From NCBI GenBank assembly GCA_947044365.1, contig OX345638.1, forward strand, positions 7,511,201-7,575,200: 64,000 nucleotides of DNA, written 5' to 3'. The notes beneath the pieces were generated by a model. That model worked only from the letters and a program-made list of their open reading frames with translations. It was not told the DNA's origin and ran no database searches. Within the stretch, counting starts at the first letter, position 1; each line of letters opens with the position of its first letter. Below are positions 45,866-58,211 of the stretch, piece by piece. This DNA comes from Petrosia ficiformis (lineage: Eukaryota; Porifera; Demospongiae; Haplosclerida; Petrosiidae). A program made the position numbers and the translations under genes.

Positions 45866-48800
45866 TCTTACAACTTTGACCTTTCTATTGTTTCCACATA
45901 TCTTTCAACTATCTACTGTGATAATATGTAACTGAATCTACTAGCCTGTGAGTATCATATGTAATTTTATGTCTATGTCATGAATATTATTGTACAACTT
46001 TGACCTTTCTATTGTTTCCACATATCTTCCAACTTTCTACTGTGATAATATGTAACTGAATCTACTAGTGGGTGAGTATCATACATAATTTATGTACATG
46101 TATTGATTATTATTGTACAACTTTGACCTTTCTATTGTTTCCACATATCTTTCAACTATCTACTGTGATAATATGTAACTAAATCTACTAGAGATTGAGT
46201 ATCATACATAATTTATGTACATGTATTGATTATTAATTACATGAATGTTATCTTACAACTTTGACCTTTGTATTGTTTCCACATATCTTTCAACTATCTA
46301 CTGTGATAATATGTAACTGAATCTACTAGATAGTGACATAATTTATGTACATGTATTGATTATGAATGTTATCTTACAACTTTGACCTTTCTATTGTTTC
46401 CACATATCTTTCAACTATCTACTGTGATAAGATGTAACTGAATCTACTAGTTGGTGAGTATCATACATAATTTATGTACATGTATTGATTATTAATTACA
46501 TGAATGTTATCTTACAACTTTGACCTTTCTATTGTTTCCACATATCTTTCAACTATCTACTGTGATAATATGTAACTGAATCTACTAGTTGGTGAGTATC
46601 ATACATAATTTATGTACATGTATTGATTATTTAATTACATGAATGTTATCTTACAACTTTGACCTTTCTATTGTTTCCACATATCTCTACTGTGATAATA
46701 TGTAACTGAATCTACTAGAAAGTGAGCATCATACATAATTTATGTACATGTATTGATTATTTAATTACATGAATGTTATCTTACAACTTTGACCTTTCTA
46801 TTGTTTCCACATATCTTTCAACTATCTACTGTGATAATATGTAACTGAATCTACTAGGAAGTGAGTATCATACATAATTTATGTGGATGTATTGATTATT
46901 AATTACATGAATGTTATCTTACAACTTTGACCTTTCTATTGTTTCCACATATCTTTCAACTATCTACTGTGATAATATGTAACTGAATCTACTAGGAAGT
47001 GAGTATCATACATAATTTATGTACATGTATTGATTATTAATTACACGAATGTTATCTTACAACTTTGACCTTTCTATTGTTTCCACATATCTCTACTGTG
47101 ATAATATGTAACTGAATCTACTAGAAAGTGAGTATCATACATAATTTATGTACATGTATTGATTATTTAATTACATGAATGTTATCTTACAACTTTGACC
47201 TTTCTATTGTTTCCACATATCTTTCAACTATCTACTGTGATAATATGTAACTGAATCTACTAGGAAGTGAGTATCATACATAATTTATGTGGATGTATTG
47301 ATTATTAATTACATGAATGTTATCTTACAACTTTGACCTTTCTATTGTTTCCACATATCTTTCAACTATCTACTGTGATAATATGTAACTGAATCTACTA
47401 GGAAGTGAGTATCATACATAATTTATGTACATGTATTGATTATTAATTACATGAATGTTATCTTACAACTTTGACCTTTCTATTGTTTCCACATATCTTT
47501 CAACTATCTACTGTGATAATATGTAACTGAATCTACTAGTCTGTGAGTATCACGTAATTTATGTAGATGTATTGATTATTAATTACATGAATGTTATCTT
47601 ACAACTTTGACCTTTCTATTGTTTCCACATATCTTTCAACTATCTACTGTGATAATATGTAACTGAATCTACTAGGAAGTGAGTATCATACATAATTTAT
47701 GTGGATGTATTGATTATTAATTACATGAATGTTATCTTACAACTTTGACCTTTCTATTGTTTCCACATATCTTTCAACTATCTACTGTGATAATATGTAA
47801 CTGAATCTACTAGTCTGTGAGTATCACGTAATTTATGTACATGTATTGATTATTAATTACATGAATGTTATCTTACAACTTTGACCTTTCTATTGTTTCC
47901 ACATATCTTTCAACTATCTACTGTGATAATATGTAACTGAATCTACTAGGAAGTGAGTATCATACATAATTTATGTACATGTATTGATTATTAATTACAT
48001 GAATGTTATCTTACAACTTTGACCTTTCTATTGTTTCCACATATCCTTTCAACTATCTACTGTGATAATATGTAACTGAATCTACTAGGAAGTGAGTATC
48101 ATACATAATTTATGTACATGTATTGATTATTTAATTACATGAATGTTATCTTACAACTTTGACCTTTCTATTGTTTCCACATATCTTTCAACTTTCTACT
48201 GTGATAATGTGTAACTGAATCTACTAGAAAGTGAGTATCATACATAATTTATGTACATGTATTGATTATTTAATTACATGAATGTTATCTTACAACTTTG
48301 ACCTTTCTATTCTTTCCACATATCTTTCAACTTTCTACTGTGATAATATGTAACTGAATCTACTAGGAAGTGAGTATCATACATAATTTATGTACATGTA
48401 TTGATTATTAATTACATGAATGTTATCTTACAACTTTGACCTTTCTATTGTTTCCGCATATCTCTACTGTGATAATATGTAACTGAATCTACTAGCTTGT
48501 GAGTATCATACATAATTTATGTACATGTATTGATTATTAATTACATGAATGTTATCTTACAACTTTGACCTTTCTATTGTTTCCACATATCTTTCAACTA
48601 TCTACTGTGATAATATGTAACTGAATCTACTAGGAAGTGAGTATCATACATAATTTATGTACATGTATTGATTATTAATTACATGAATGTTATTTTACAA
48701 CTTTGACCTTTCTATTGTTTCCACATATCTTTCAACTATCTACTGTGATAATATGTAACTGAATCTACTAGGAAGTGAGTATCATACATAATTTATGTAC

Positions 48801-50600
48801 ATGTATTGATTATTTAATTACATGAATGTTATCTTACAACTTTGACCTTTCTATTGTTTCCGCATATCTCTACTGTGATAATATGTAACTGAATCTACTA
48901 GCTTGTGAGTATCATACATAATTTATGTACATGTATTGATTATTAATTACATGTTATCTTACAACTTTCTATTGTTTCATCATATCTTTCAACTATCTAC
49001 TGTGATAATATGTAACTGAATCTACTAGGAAGTGAGTATCATACATAATTTATGTACATGTATTGATTATTAATTACATGAATGTTATTTTACAACTTTG
49101 ACCTTTCTATTGTTTCCACATATCTTTCAACTATCTACTGTGATAATATGTAACTGAATCTACTAGATAGTGAGTATCATACATAATTTATGTACATGTA
49201 TTGATTATTAATTACATGAATGTTATTTTACAACTTTGACCTTTCTATTGTTTCCACATATCTTTCAACTATCTACTGTGATAATATGTAACTGAATCTA
49301 CTAGGAAGTGAGTATCATACATAATTTATGTACATGTATTGATTATTTAATTACATGAATGTTATCTTACAACTTTGACCTTTCTATTGTTTCCGCATAT
49401 CTCTACTGTGATAATATGTAACTGAATCTACTAGCTTGTGAGTATCATACATAATTTATGTACATGTATTGATTATTAATTACATGTTATCTTACAACTT
49501 TCTATTGTTTCCACATATCTTTCAACTATCTACTGTGATAATATGTAACTGAATCTACTAGTTTGTGAGTATCATACATAATTTATGTACATATATTGAT
49601 TATTTAATTACATGAATGTTATCTTACAACTTTGATCTTTCTGTTGTTTCCACATGTCTTTCAACTATCTACTGTGATAATAATTATGTAATTGAATCCA
49701 CTAGAGAGTGAGTATCATACATAATTTATGTACATGTATTGATTATTAATTACATGAATGTTATCTTACAACTTTGACCTTTCTGTTGTTTCCACATATC
49801 TTTCAACTATCTACTGTGATAATATGTAACTGAATTTACTAGTGGGTGAGTATCATACATAATTTATGTACATATATTGATTATTTAATTACATGAATGT
49901 TATCTTACAACTTTGATCTTTCTGTTGTTTCCACATATCTTTCAACTATCTACTGTGATAATAATTATGTAATTGAATCCACTAGAGAGTGAGTATCATA
50001 CATAATTTATGTACATGTATTGATTATTAATTACATGAATGTTATCTTACAACTTTGACCTTTCTGTTGTTTCCACATATCTTTCAACTATCTACTGTGA
50101 TAATATGTAACTGAATCTACTAGTGGGTGAGTATCATACATAATTTATGTACATATATTGATTATTTAATTACATGAATGTTATCTTACAACTTTGACCT
50201 TTCTATTGTTTCCACATATCTTTCAACTATCTACTGTGATAATATGTAACTGAATCTATTAGGAAGTGAGTATCATACATAATTTATGTACATGTATTGA
50301 TTATTTAATTACATGAATGTTATCTTACAACTTTGACCTTTCTGTTGTTTCCACATATCTTTCAACTTTCTACTGTGATAATATGTAACTGAATCTACTA
50401 GGAAGTGAGTATCATACATAATTTATGTACATGTATTGATTATTAATTACATGAATATTATTGTACAACTTTGACCTTTCTATTGTTTCCACATATCTTT
50501 CAACTTTCTACTGTGATAATAATTATGTAACTGAATCCACTAGAGAGTGAGTATCATACATAATTTATGTACATGTATTGATTATGAATTAGCTACATGA
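45866..50600 (+). repeat. 35-unit 138-bp array with hypervariable triplet (candidate single-codon microexons), gene 3
   Basis: Same unit as in gene 2. Triplets run from 45945 (CCT) to 50544 (AGA): GAA 14, AGA 4, TGG 3, AAA 3, CTT 3, TTG 2, TCT 2, ATA 2, CCT 1, TTT 1. None is a stop. AAT and TAT, present in gene 2, are absent. CCT, ATA, AAA, CTT and TTT are absent from the gene 2 array. All CTT units share the short CCGCATATCTCTACTG variant and all AAA units share CCACATATCTCTACTG or a TTCTAC variant, so triplets travel with unit lineages. Two units have damaged donors (46192 TTGAGT; 46330 GTGACA). The array lies between start exon and 4-nt exon, as in gene 2. Confidence 0.85.
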
Positions 50601-50632
50601 ATACATACATACATAATTTACACATTGATTAA

Positions 50633-51147
50633 CCCTTAGAGGACTGAGCTTGTTTTTCAAAATTCTTCCCTTTTCCAACACTGGCGACTCTATTGCATAT
50701 ATTTTGGCTACCGTTCACTTTCTCTATCCCAAACTTGGCTCCTTTCCCACATGGAGCACTACTTCTACCAATTTCCTTACTGGGACTCGAAAGTCCCCAA
50801 ACGCTTTGTAGGATTAAATCAAATGCAGTGCTCTCCCTCTTTTGACTGAAGTGGTGCAAACAAAATGACTCCACTGCATGTTGGTACAAGCTACACTCAC
50901 GATTTCAGGTTTTACAGTAAGGGAAATGCCTCGGGTACCCACCAGAGCGTGTGGGCAGGATCACTGAAACCACAGTCGTTATTTAGGCCAAAGGGCGGCC
51001 GAAAAACCAGCAACTTTATTAGCCATTTTCATGGGCTTGTGCCTGACACCAATTACAAGCATTTGGAGGGCTTTGTAACCCTAGGAACACACTCTGAACC
51101 ACGTAGGGGTGAAACGTCATATATATGTGACATCAGTCCTCTAAGGG
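50633..51147. mobile_element. piggyBac-type MITE, 515 bp (gene 3)
   Basis: CCCTTAGAGGACTG and CAGTCCTCTAAGGG ends with TTAA on both sides (50629-50632, 51148-51151). Orthologous in position to the gene 2 copy at 18963-19441, with a few indels. Confidence 0.85.
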
Positions 51148-51277
51148 TTAATTAATTATATTTCACAACTTTCATGAATATTATCATACTACTAACCAAT
51201 ACAATTTTTTTATGTTTCATTGGTTAATTTTTTTTTATTTATGTCTCTGAAACTCACAATAAATCTGCTGAATACAG

Positions 51278-51281
51278 AAAG
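51278..51281 (+). CDS. 4-nt exon of gene 3 (AAAG)
   Basis: The sequence AATACAG, then AAAG, then GTATGTGTA. It supplies Lys plus the first base of the following Val codon, shifting phase 0 to 1 as in genes 2 and 4. Confidence 0.6.
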
Positions 51282-51391
51282 GTATGTGTACTATTATGTA
51301 CATAGTATTAATCTGCAATACTATAATTTGAACATTTCAATGTAATAATTACAATGATGATGCAAACTGTATATAATATTTCTCATTTTAG

Positions 51392-53097
51392 TTTATAAAA
51401 GAGCTCTCTCAGAAGGTGAATGTGATGTAGCATATTCTCGTGTCATGCTACTTGGTTCAGCTGGTGCTGGGAAATCAAGCCTCAAGCGTGGGCTTATGCA
51501 CTTACCATTTGACTCAAACATTGACAGTACCATTGTTGCTAATATTGAGTCTGTATCAACTATACGACCTGTTGATTACCAGTGGGCAACTGCAGAGTGG
51601 AGAGAGCTGACCCCAGATGATGAGCTTGATGAGTTATCTCAGTTATTAGCACACATTCCGAGCAGAACTGAAACTGTGCCGACCAATGAAGCAGCTGTAA
51701 GTCTTTACCCATCATTACAATCAATAATACCTTCAGAGTTAGCGATTGAGAAACAAAAAATGGTGACAGTAGACACAATTGTTGCAGATGTTATTGAACG
51801 AGCTATGTCAAAACTTTATAAAAAACCTCAACCACTTCTCCATGTTTGGGATTGTGGGGGTCAGCCTCAGTTTCTGGAATTACTGCCAGCATTCCTTACA
51901 TCTCGTACCATGTTCCTCCTCCTCTTTGATGCTTCAGTAGATTTCAATAACAGATGGACATCTGTACATTATCAGCAGGGAAGAAAGTTTTCTGGAGAAG
52001 AAGTCAACATTACTGTACTGGAACTTTTACACAAATGGATGGCAAGTATTCATGCCCATCTGGCAAGATTTCAAAAGGGTGTCCTACCTGATTATCCACG
52101 TATGATTGCCATCGGTACTAGAGGAGATAAATTGAGCTCAGAAACGAAAGATGAGATCAGTGAGAATCTAATGCACTCAATAAAAGAGAAAGCTTTTGCA
52201 AATATTTTAAAAAGAGTGTGCATTGTTGATAACACTACAGCAGGAATGGGAGATAAAGAAGACGAAACATACAAATATTTGCGAGAGGAGATTTACAAGT
52301 TAGCTTCTGAGAAGCTCGTTGTTGAAACACCAATCAAATGGGTTCTGTTTCGTAAGGTTTTACAAGTGTTGGTGAGAGAATCCAAAAATATCATCACACT
52401 CCGTGAAGCATGTGCTATTGGTGTGGATTGTAAGATCGATGCTGAAGATGTTCCTAAAGTTCTCATGTTCTATCATGAGCTAGGAGTGATTTTATTCTAC
52501 CCTCACATTCAAGGCCTCAGAGATAAGGTGATTCTCAGTCCAAAATGGTTCGTAGATTGCCTTGGAAAAGTCCTTACACTACAGGAAAGTAGTGATTGTG
52601 AACATCTACAAATGTGGGAACTGCTACATGAGAAAGGCATTCTAGTTGAGCCCTTGTATAAAGGTGTGTGGAGAAGTTGTGAGGGTATTGAACCCGATGG
52701 AATCATTGAGCTTCTGGTTCAGTTTCGTTTAGCAGTAGAAGTCAAAACTAATCTATTTTATGACCCAGATGTCAAACAGTTCTTCCTACCAGCAGCACTA
52801 AGAAAGTTCACAGATGACACTTCCTCAAATCCAAAAGCCTCTTCTCTTCACATTACATTTGCCACTGGTTACGTAACCCCAGGTTTCTTCACACGTCTTG
52901 TTGCCACTATGCCTGATTCTCCAATATGTGACCTCTACTTTCATAAACTTATAACACTATTTCATAATCGAGTCACATTTCAGTTTTCAGGCTCTCATGT
53001 TGTCCTTACTGAACTACCTAGTGCAATACAAGTTGATGTTATACATGAGGATGGAACTTCAAATACTGAAAAGCAGAGCATCTGCCATGATGTAAAG
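51392..53097 (+). CDS. Roc-COR exon of gene 3, intact
   Basis: 1,706 nt, acceptor CTCATTTTAG and donor AAG/GTATGT, phase 1 in and phase 0 out, fully open. Counting from MLL at 51445: Walker A GSAGAGKSS at residues 4-12, switch II DCGGQ at 136-140, and TRGDK at 225-229 in the place of the guanine-specificity loop. About 125 residues separate Walker A from switch II, far more than in a typical Roc domain. From about residue 285 a COR-like region follows (WVLFRKVLQVL, FYHELGVILFYPHI, VILSPKWFVDCLGKVL). Roc-COR proteins bind and hydrolyse GTP and dimerise through COR. Full-length gene 3 would be about 828 residues plus any microexon residues. This is the best reference copy in the window. Confidence 0.85.
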
Positions 53098-53176
53098 GTA
53101 TGTACATTTTGTATACATTGCACCATATCCTTCCTAGATATTTCTTCAAGTAGCATTTTATATACTACTAAATGCT

Positions 53177-53366
53177 AAATTCTAATTAATAAGGCTGAAA
53201 GAGGAAAGTGAAAGTACATAGAGGATTGTGAAAGTACTGACAGTTGCCTGGTTGTCATAGCTCAGTGATGAGAGCTTTGGTGGCTGAAGTTAGTAGCCTT
53301 GGGTTCAATTCCTGGTGACTACCAGTACTTTTCACTTTCCTCTTTAATCCTTATTAATTAGAATTT
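53177..53366. mobile_element. foldback element with tRNA-like core (gene 3 intron)
   Basis: Same element as at 6693-6882: ~40-bp inverted ends starting AAATTCTAATTAATAAGG, and a tRNA-like centre with GGTTCAATTCC. Confidence 0.7.
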
Positions 53367-53573
53367 ATCATTTATTTTCCATGTGAGATGAGATTAGCAA
53401 AGCGTTATATATAAACCACAACATTGTCAAGAAGCTATTTAATGTCAATAAATATTTTTTTGTGTTTGCATACACTTTTTAGACGACTCATTCAGTGACT
53501 GCATTTACCTATATATAATTATGTCTTATTTATATTACAATTTAATTTTCTATATCAATGCTTTATATCATAG

Positions 53574-53949
53574 GAAGTTCTGGAGACTAGCTGTCAGGAA
53601 GTAGAAAAATGCCTTCAGTCCAATGATGCACAATCTCATTTTGTTGATTCCACACCAGTTTCTGTAATACCAAGAAAGTTTAAGTTCCTATGTTGTGATC
53701 CCAATTGTCCACCATCCTCTGATCCTCACTATCTAGTCCTTCGCTCAGGCAAAGAACAGACATGTCAAGATTCTCTTCTGTGTGATGAAAACAAACATCA
53801 TCATCGTGAACCTACTCTTAAAGAAGCATATTGGTTTCCTGGGGAGATTCCGAAATTTACCTGCCCTAGCAACTATCGGAGCATTATGTCTGTAATTGTT
53901 CTAATTATAGCTATCACTATTGGACTATTTTATATTTATGGATCACAAG
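53574..53949 (+). CDS. Cys/His-rich and transmembrane exon of gene 3
   Basis: 376 nt, phase 0 in and phase 1 out, donor CACAAG/GTGAAT. Cys/His cluster (CCDPNCPP, CQDSLLCDENKHHHR) and hydrophobic helix SIMSVIVLIIAITIGLF. In gene 3 intron retention would stop immediately after GEY (TGA 53958-53960), so the GYGYHNHI tail seen in genes 1 and 2 is lost. The spliced form is unaffected. Confidence 0.7.
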
Positions 53950-54426
53950 GTGAATATTGATAAGGTTACAACAACCATATATAACACACACATAATGATA
54001 TACTGTATCACAGTGCATTAATTCACACATTCTAATATACTTGTATATCATAGCACATGAAACAATGATTATTTAGATGTTAAATATATAGTGTGTAGCT
54101 AAAACTGACGGAAGAATGTGTAATATAATTATATCTGTCAGTATATACATATGTATATCTCTTGATAATAGAGTGATGGATTCATTTGTACTATCTTCAT
54201 AGTAGATGTAATATATTAGCTATGATAGGAGGTAAATATGCCAGATATACTACCTGATATAGAGAAAGGTTTATGTGGATATAACCCAAGGCCAAGGGAT
54301 ATATCTACTTAAATCTTTGAACATCAGTAGGTTGTATATCCAGTATATAAGCCAACTAGCTTTACACTATGAGGTGTATATGCAAAATACATACCCAACC
54401 ACATCAAATGGTTGCCATGGTAGCAT

Positions 54427-54430
<4 letters not shown>

Positions 54431-54502
<72 letters not shown>

Positions 54503-54510
54503 TATATGTA
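54431..54510. repeat. (TA)n microsatellite
   Basis: A long TA tract in the intron before the 54-nt exon of gene 3. Open frames through it are artefacts. Confidence 0.9.
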
Positions 54511-54544
54511 TAAAATTATGAATGTATAATATTTAAATCTGTAG

Positions 54545-54598
54545 ATGATCAATTAGTTTGGAGGAAAGGAGCTAAAACTGCTGATTATGGAACAGGAG
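54545..54598 (+). CDS. 54-nt linker exon of gene 3
   Basis: The acceptor is AAATCTGTAG and the donor CAGGAG/GTGAAT; phase 1 in and out. Encodes DDQLVWRKGAKTADYGTG. Confidence 0.6.
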
Positions 54599-54656
54599 GT
54601 GAATTTGTATACTTTTATAAACATTCATTAACTTCCTTCATAAACATTATATATAG

Positions 54657-54988
54657 GTTTTATACCAGATAATGAAGACTTGTTGTATTATATGTCAGAT
54701 GTTACAGAGATACAGTTATTTTGTTCCTCTCTTGGTCTGGGATCAGAATGTAGTGTAATTGTTAGACAATATACCTATCTTGATGATCAGAAATATGAAA
54801 TACTCCGAAAGTGGAAACAGTTAAAACCAAGGACTTGGAAAGAGTTCATTCGTTCTCTTGCGTTGTTGAAGAAGTGTGTAGTTGCTGCAGAGTTAGCAAG
54901 TGAACATTCTGTAACTTTTAATCCTTCAGATCGTGATGATAAGAGAGTGCTGACTAATTGTAAAGATATTAATGGTTCTGTAAAATAA
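54657..54988 (+). CDS. death-fold terminal exon of gene 3
   Basis: 332 nt to TAA. FIPDNEDLLYYMSDVTEIQ, FCSSLGLGSECSVIVRQY, LRKWKQLKPRTWKEFIRSL, KKCVVAAELASEH. A death-domain-like helical pattern as in gene 2, and no lesions. With the membrane helix upstream, the death fold would sit on one side of the membrane and the GTPase on the other, unless the helix is not membrane-spanning. This is an open topological question. Confidence 0.7.
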
Positions 54989-56369
54989 TTATAAAATTAA
55001 GATATTGTATTTAGTTTTAACAGTAGTTTTTGTAGCTACTCTTCACATGTATAATTATATTGCATATTGAAGTAATAATAGTTATTGTGGCTACTACTAT
55101 GATGTTTTCCTTGGAGGTGTACAGAGTAGATAATAGGGCATTTTAACCCTAATGAAAAATGATGACATTACTTTTTGCCCTCGTAAATATTAGTGTAGTA
55201 AAATCAATGTGACTACATAATGAAAGTTGGGAGGTTTATCTATGCATGCAAATCTTATACTTGTGTATGTATGGAAGGTTAGCCATTAGTAAGTAATTGT
55301 GAATGCTCTTCAGCAACTCTAGTTGTTGAGGTTTTGCAAATCCCTAGTGAATAGATAATCATAATGATTTTGATTAGAGATCTAGCATATATATATAAAG
55401 AAAAAATTAAATCTGTTAGGTACTGTAGTTGCTATTGTTTCTCCTTGGACAGTGATTATAGAAGCTAATTTATGCCTTATATGCATGTTATAATTATTAC
55501 TAAAATGGTAATTGTTAGCGATAATGTAAGTAAGGTGATTAATTGCAACATAAATAATTATTATATGATATTATTGTCATAATATTATAATTGAAGAATT
55601 CTTATTCTGTCATCTTATTGCAATAATTTGAACTACTGTAATCTTAATTATCATGGTACATCACACATTGCTTAAGACTTGACAAATTCAATTTAATACA
55701 TGTGATTGACCCTATCTGCTAGGAATAGAATCAGACGAGAAACAGTGCCAAATAGATGGTTTAAATTCAGTATATGTCCTGTATATAATCGTTTTAAGCA
55801 TGTAGCTAATTATATGCCACAATAATTGCCAAAACCTGATGCATATATGGTATCATCAAAAGATCGAAATACATGCAAGTCCATACATCAGTGATACAAA
55901 TCATAACTTGATGTGACATTTTAAGGTCTCCTGTGATCATTGTAAGCAAGTAGGTAACTTGATTTTATTAGCTGTATTTATGGGATACCAAAGCAGTAAA
56001 ACACGTTTAAGTATAATTATGTTTAAAATACAGGAGAGTCCATATATCAGTGATACAATTATGAGGGCTCTGCAACCACACCTTTTACCACAAAACAGAT
56101 AATCTTGTAACATAACATGTAAAACACAATACATGTTATTATAATTATACAACACTTGTATGTTGACTATACAAGTACAAATCTTACAGTTTTTAAGACG
56201 TCTGAATTAGGCAATGGGTGGAGCTGTTGTAAATACTATTCAGTATTCGAGAATGAATCCAGAATTTTCAGATTCTCAACTGGTACACTCTAGCACTAGT
56301 GCATTGAGAGAGTGTTGTTGAATATACTAATTTTCGGTCGCTAAGTTTCTTCCCGGCGCGGGTTGAACG
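54989..56369. other. intergenic, decayed copy of the adaptor 5' region
   Basis: The blocks found upstream of the adaptor copies recur (near 55750 and 56180-56330). The adaptor exons do not, and the leader donor is deleted. No gene seen. Confidence 0.5.
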
Positions 56370-56611
56370 TCACGTGATACTGTCTCTACCCCCACACTTT
56401 CCTTTTATCGAGAGTTTAGTTGGTCTTCTTGTAGTTTGAAGGTTTGTGCACAATAATTGCAATATTAGTCAACAAACGTAATTATAATTATAATAATTTG
56501 CAATAATTGTCTTTTCATCTCTTTTTTTTTGCAGATTTTGGACCCCTTCACATTTGTCAGTTGTTTCCGGGTTTGTCTGCATCTTTTTAGTCTCGAGACT
56601 AGAACATTTTG
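56370..56611 (+). promoter_or_regulatory. putative promoter and leader exons of Roc-COR gene 4
   Basis: CGTCACGTGATACTGTC, leader exon 1 ending at 56441, leader exon 2 at 56535-56611. The palindrome is collapsed to its 12-bp core AGTCTCGAGACT at 56589-56600, as expected after deletion of one hairpin. Confidence 0.4.
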
Positions 56612-57247
56612 GTAGGTTTTATATATCATGCACACTGAAATACTATTCAATCTATGTAATGGTTAACAATTTAAGCATGGCATGTAATGGACTGTGTTGT
56701 CACTGCTATAACAAAAGCATATTCATGCACAATGTTCAGGTCTTTGCTAGTTGTTGTTTTGTAGGATCATTTTATCCATGCTGCCTGCAAACCTAATCTT
56801 AATCCCCACCTGTATTGAAGTAATGTTTAGCATCAATTTCAAATCCAAGTTGAGTTTTTCACAGCATGTCAGGATAAAATTTGTGGCTGTTTAGACTTGT
56901 ATGCCACTTCAATAATTGCATTTCATTAATAGTTGCAGTGCTCTTTTATTAGCCATACTGTAAAAGCAGATTGGTTCTTTACACATTTACTTGGTTACAT
57001 ACTGTAAAAAGTAATGGGTTGTTTTAACCTTCAGTTGGTTACAGGAGTATGCAATTTGTTTTTCCTGTTAGGTAATATTTATAAGGTCTAAGATCTATAT
57101 TGACTAGCATACAAGTAATCAACTGTCATAATAAAGCATAGTAATAAAAAAACAATAACAGCCTGGTATTTTGTGGGTACAACCTGTGGTGGATTATTAT
57201 CATTTCAGAGTAATTAGTATATACATAAATTCTTATAATAATAGTTA

Positions 57248-57302
57248 AAATAACTAATTTAGTGGTTAGTACAGTGGCAAGGATTTAGTTGGTTGTTCAG
57301 GA
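57248..57302. mobile_element. terminal fragment of the 379-bp Tc1-type MITE
   Basis: GTTAAAATAACTAATTTAG through AGTTGGTTGTTCAGG matches the complement of the right end of the element at 58996-59374. The outermost ~19 bp are missing. It directly abuts the bacterial-like segment. Confidence 0.7.
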
Positions 57303-57317
57303 TACATACATCTTATA

Positions 57318-57607
57318 CCACAGATACTTTGTTGATCGTTAACCCGAAGGCATACATCATCGCAATTGTCGCCATCATTGCCGTCGGGATTCCCGCCGCC
57401 ACCCAAAAGGCGGTCCAGGCATTCAGAAAGAGAAACAGGAGCACCAGCACGAGCAGCAGGCCCAGGGCACCGTTTTCAAACAGGATCTTCAGTCGGCCCG
57501 TGATCGCTTCCGCACGTGTTCTGATCAAGTCAATTGCAACGCCTTCGGGCAATTCCAGTGCCATGTCTTCGGCGACCTTTTCGACTTGGCCCTGGCCTTT
57601 GTCATTC
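57318..57607 (-). pseudogene. bacterial RND-transporter fragment
   Basis: On the minus strand an open frame reads NDKGQGQVEKVAEDMALELP, then EGVAIDLIRTRAEAITGRLK, then a hydrophobic run LLLVLVLLFLFLNAWTAFWV and AAGIPTAMMATIAMM, ending FGLTINKVSVV at a stop. This is the end of the first periplasmic domain and the following two membrane helices of an HAE1-type RND efflux pump. Only about 97 codons of a ~1,000-residue protein are present. The DNA is clearly GC-rich compared with its surroundings. It is a transfer or contamination fragment, not a working gene. Confidence 0.8.
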
Positions 57608-58179
57608 AGGCAGTGCAGCAGCCATTTTCAATTGCCAAACATAGCGCTAGCTTCCAGTCTACCAGAGTTTGGAATTGCCTATATATCTAGCTGTCCAAGT
57701 TCTTCTCACCTGCTGAGAATTAATTTCTGTGAATTAATACGACTCAAGATTAATCTGGAATCCTCTTCCCACAGCAGAAATATAGGAGCATGTGATTTAG
57801 TGGGTTACAGGGAGGGGGTCAATTACCACAGCTTTAATTATCAGAGAGATATTGAGATTTTCATATATAGGTCTGTTTACAATTACATTCATTACATCAT
57901 TACTCTGTAGTTAACTGCTTGTTAGTCAATCGTGTGAATGTGTACATGACTTTTCAAATTCCTATTATATAAAGTACCCCTTCAAATTATCCTGTTATAA
58001 TTTATGATAAATAATTCTTCGCTGTACTCTGTTGTTTTACTGTAGAATCGTAAAAAAAAAACAACTTCACAACAAGTGAATTAGTGCTTGAGTTTTGTTT
58101 CTCAAGACGTTGAACACTCCCTCAGGGCCTCAGTGATTCTCCAATTGGTAAATATGTACTAGAATTAATTAATCTATTG

Positions 58180-58211
<32 letters not shown>

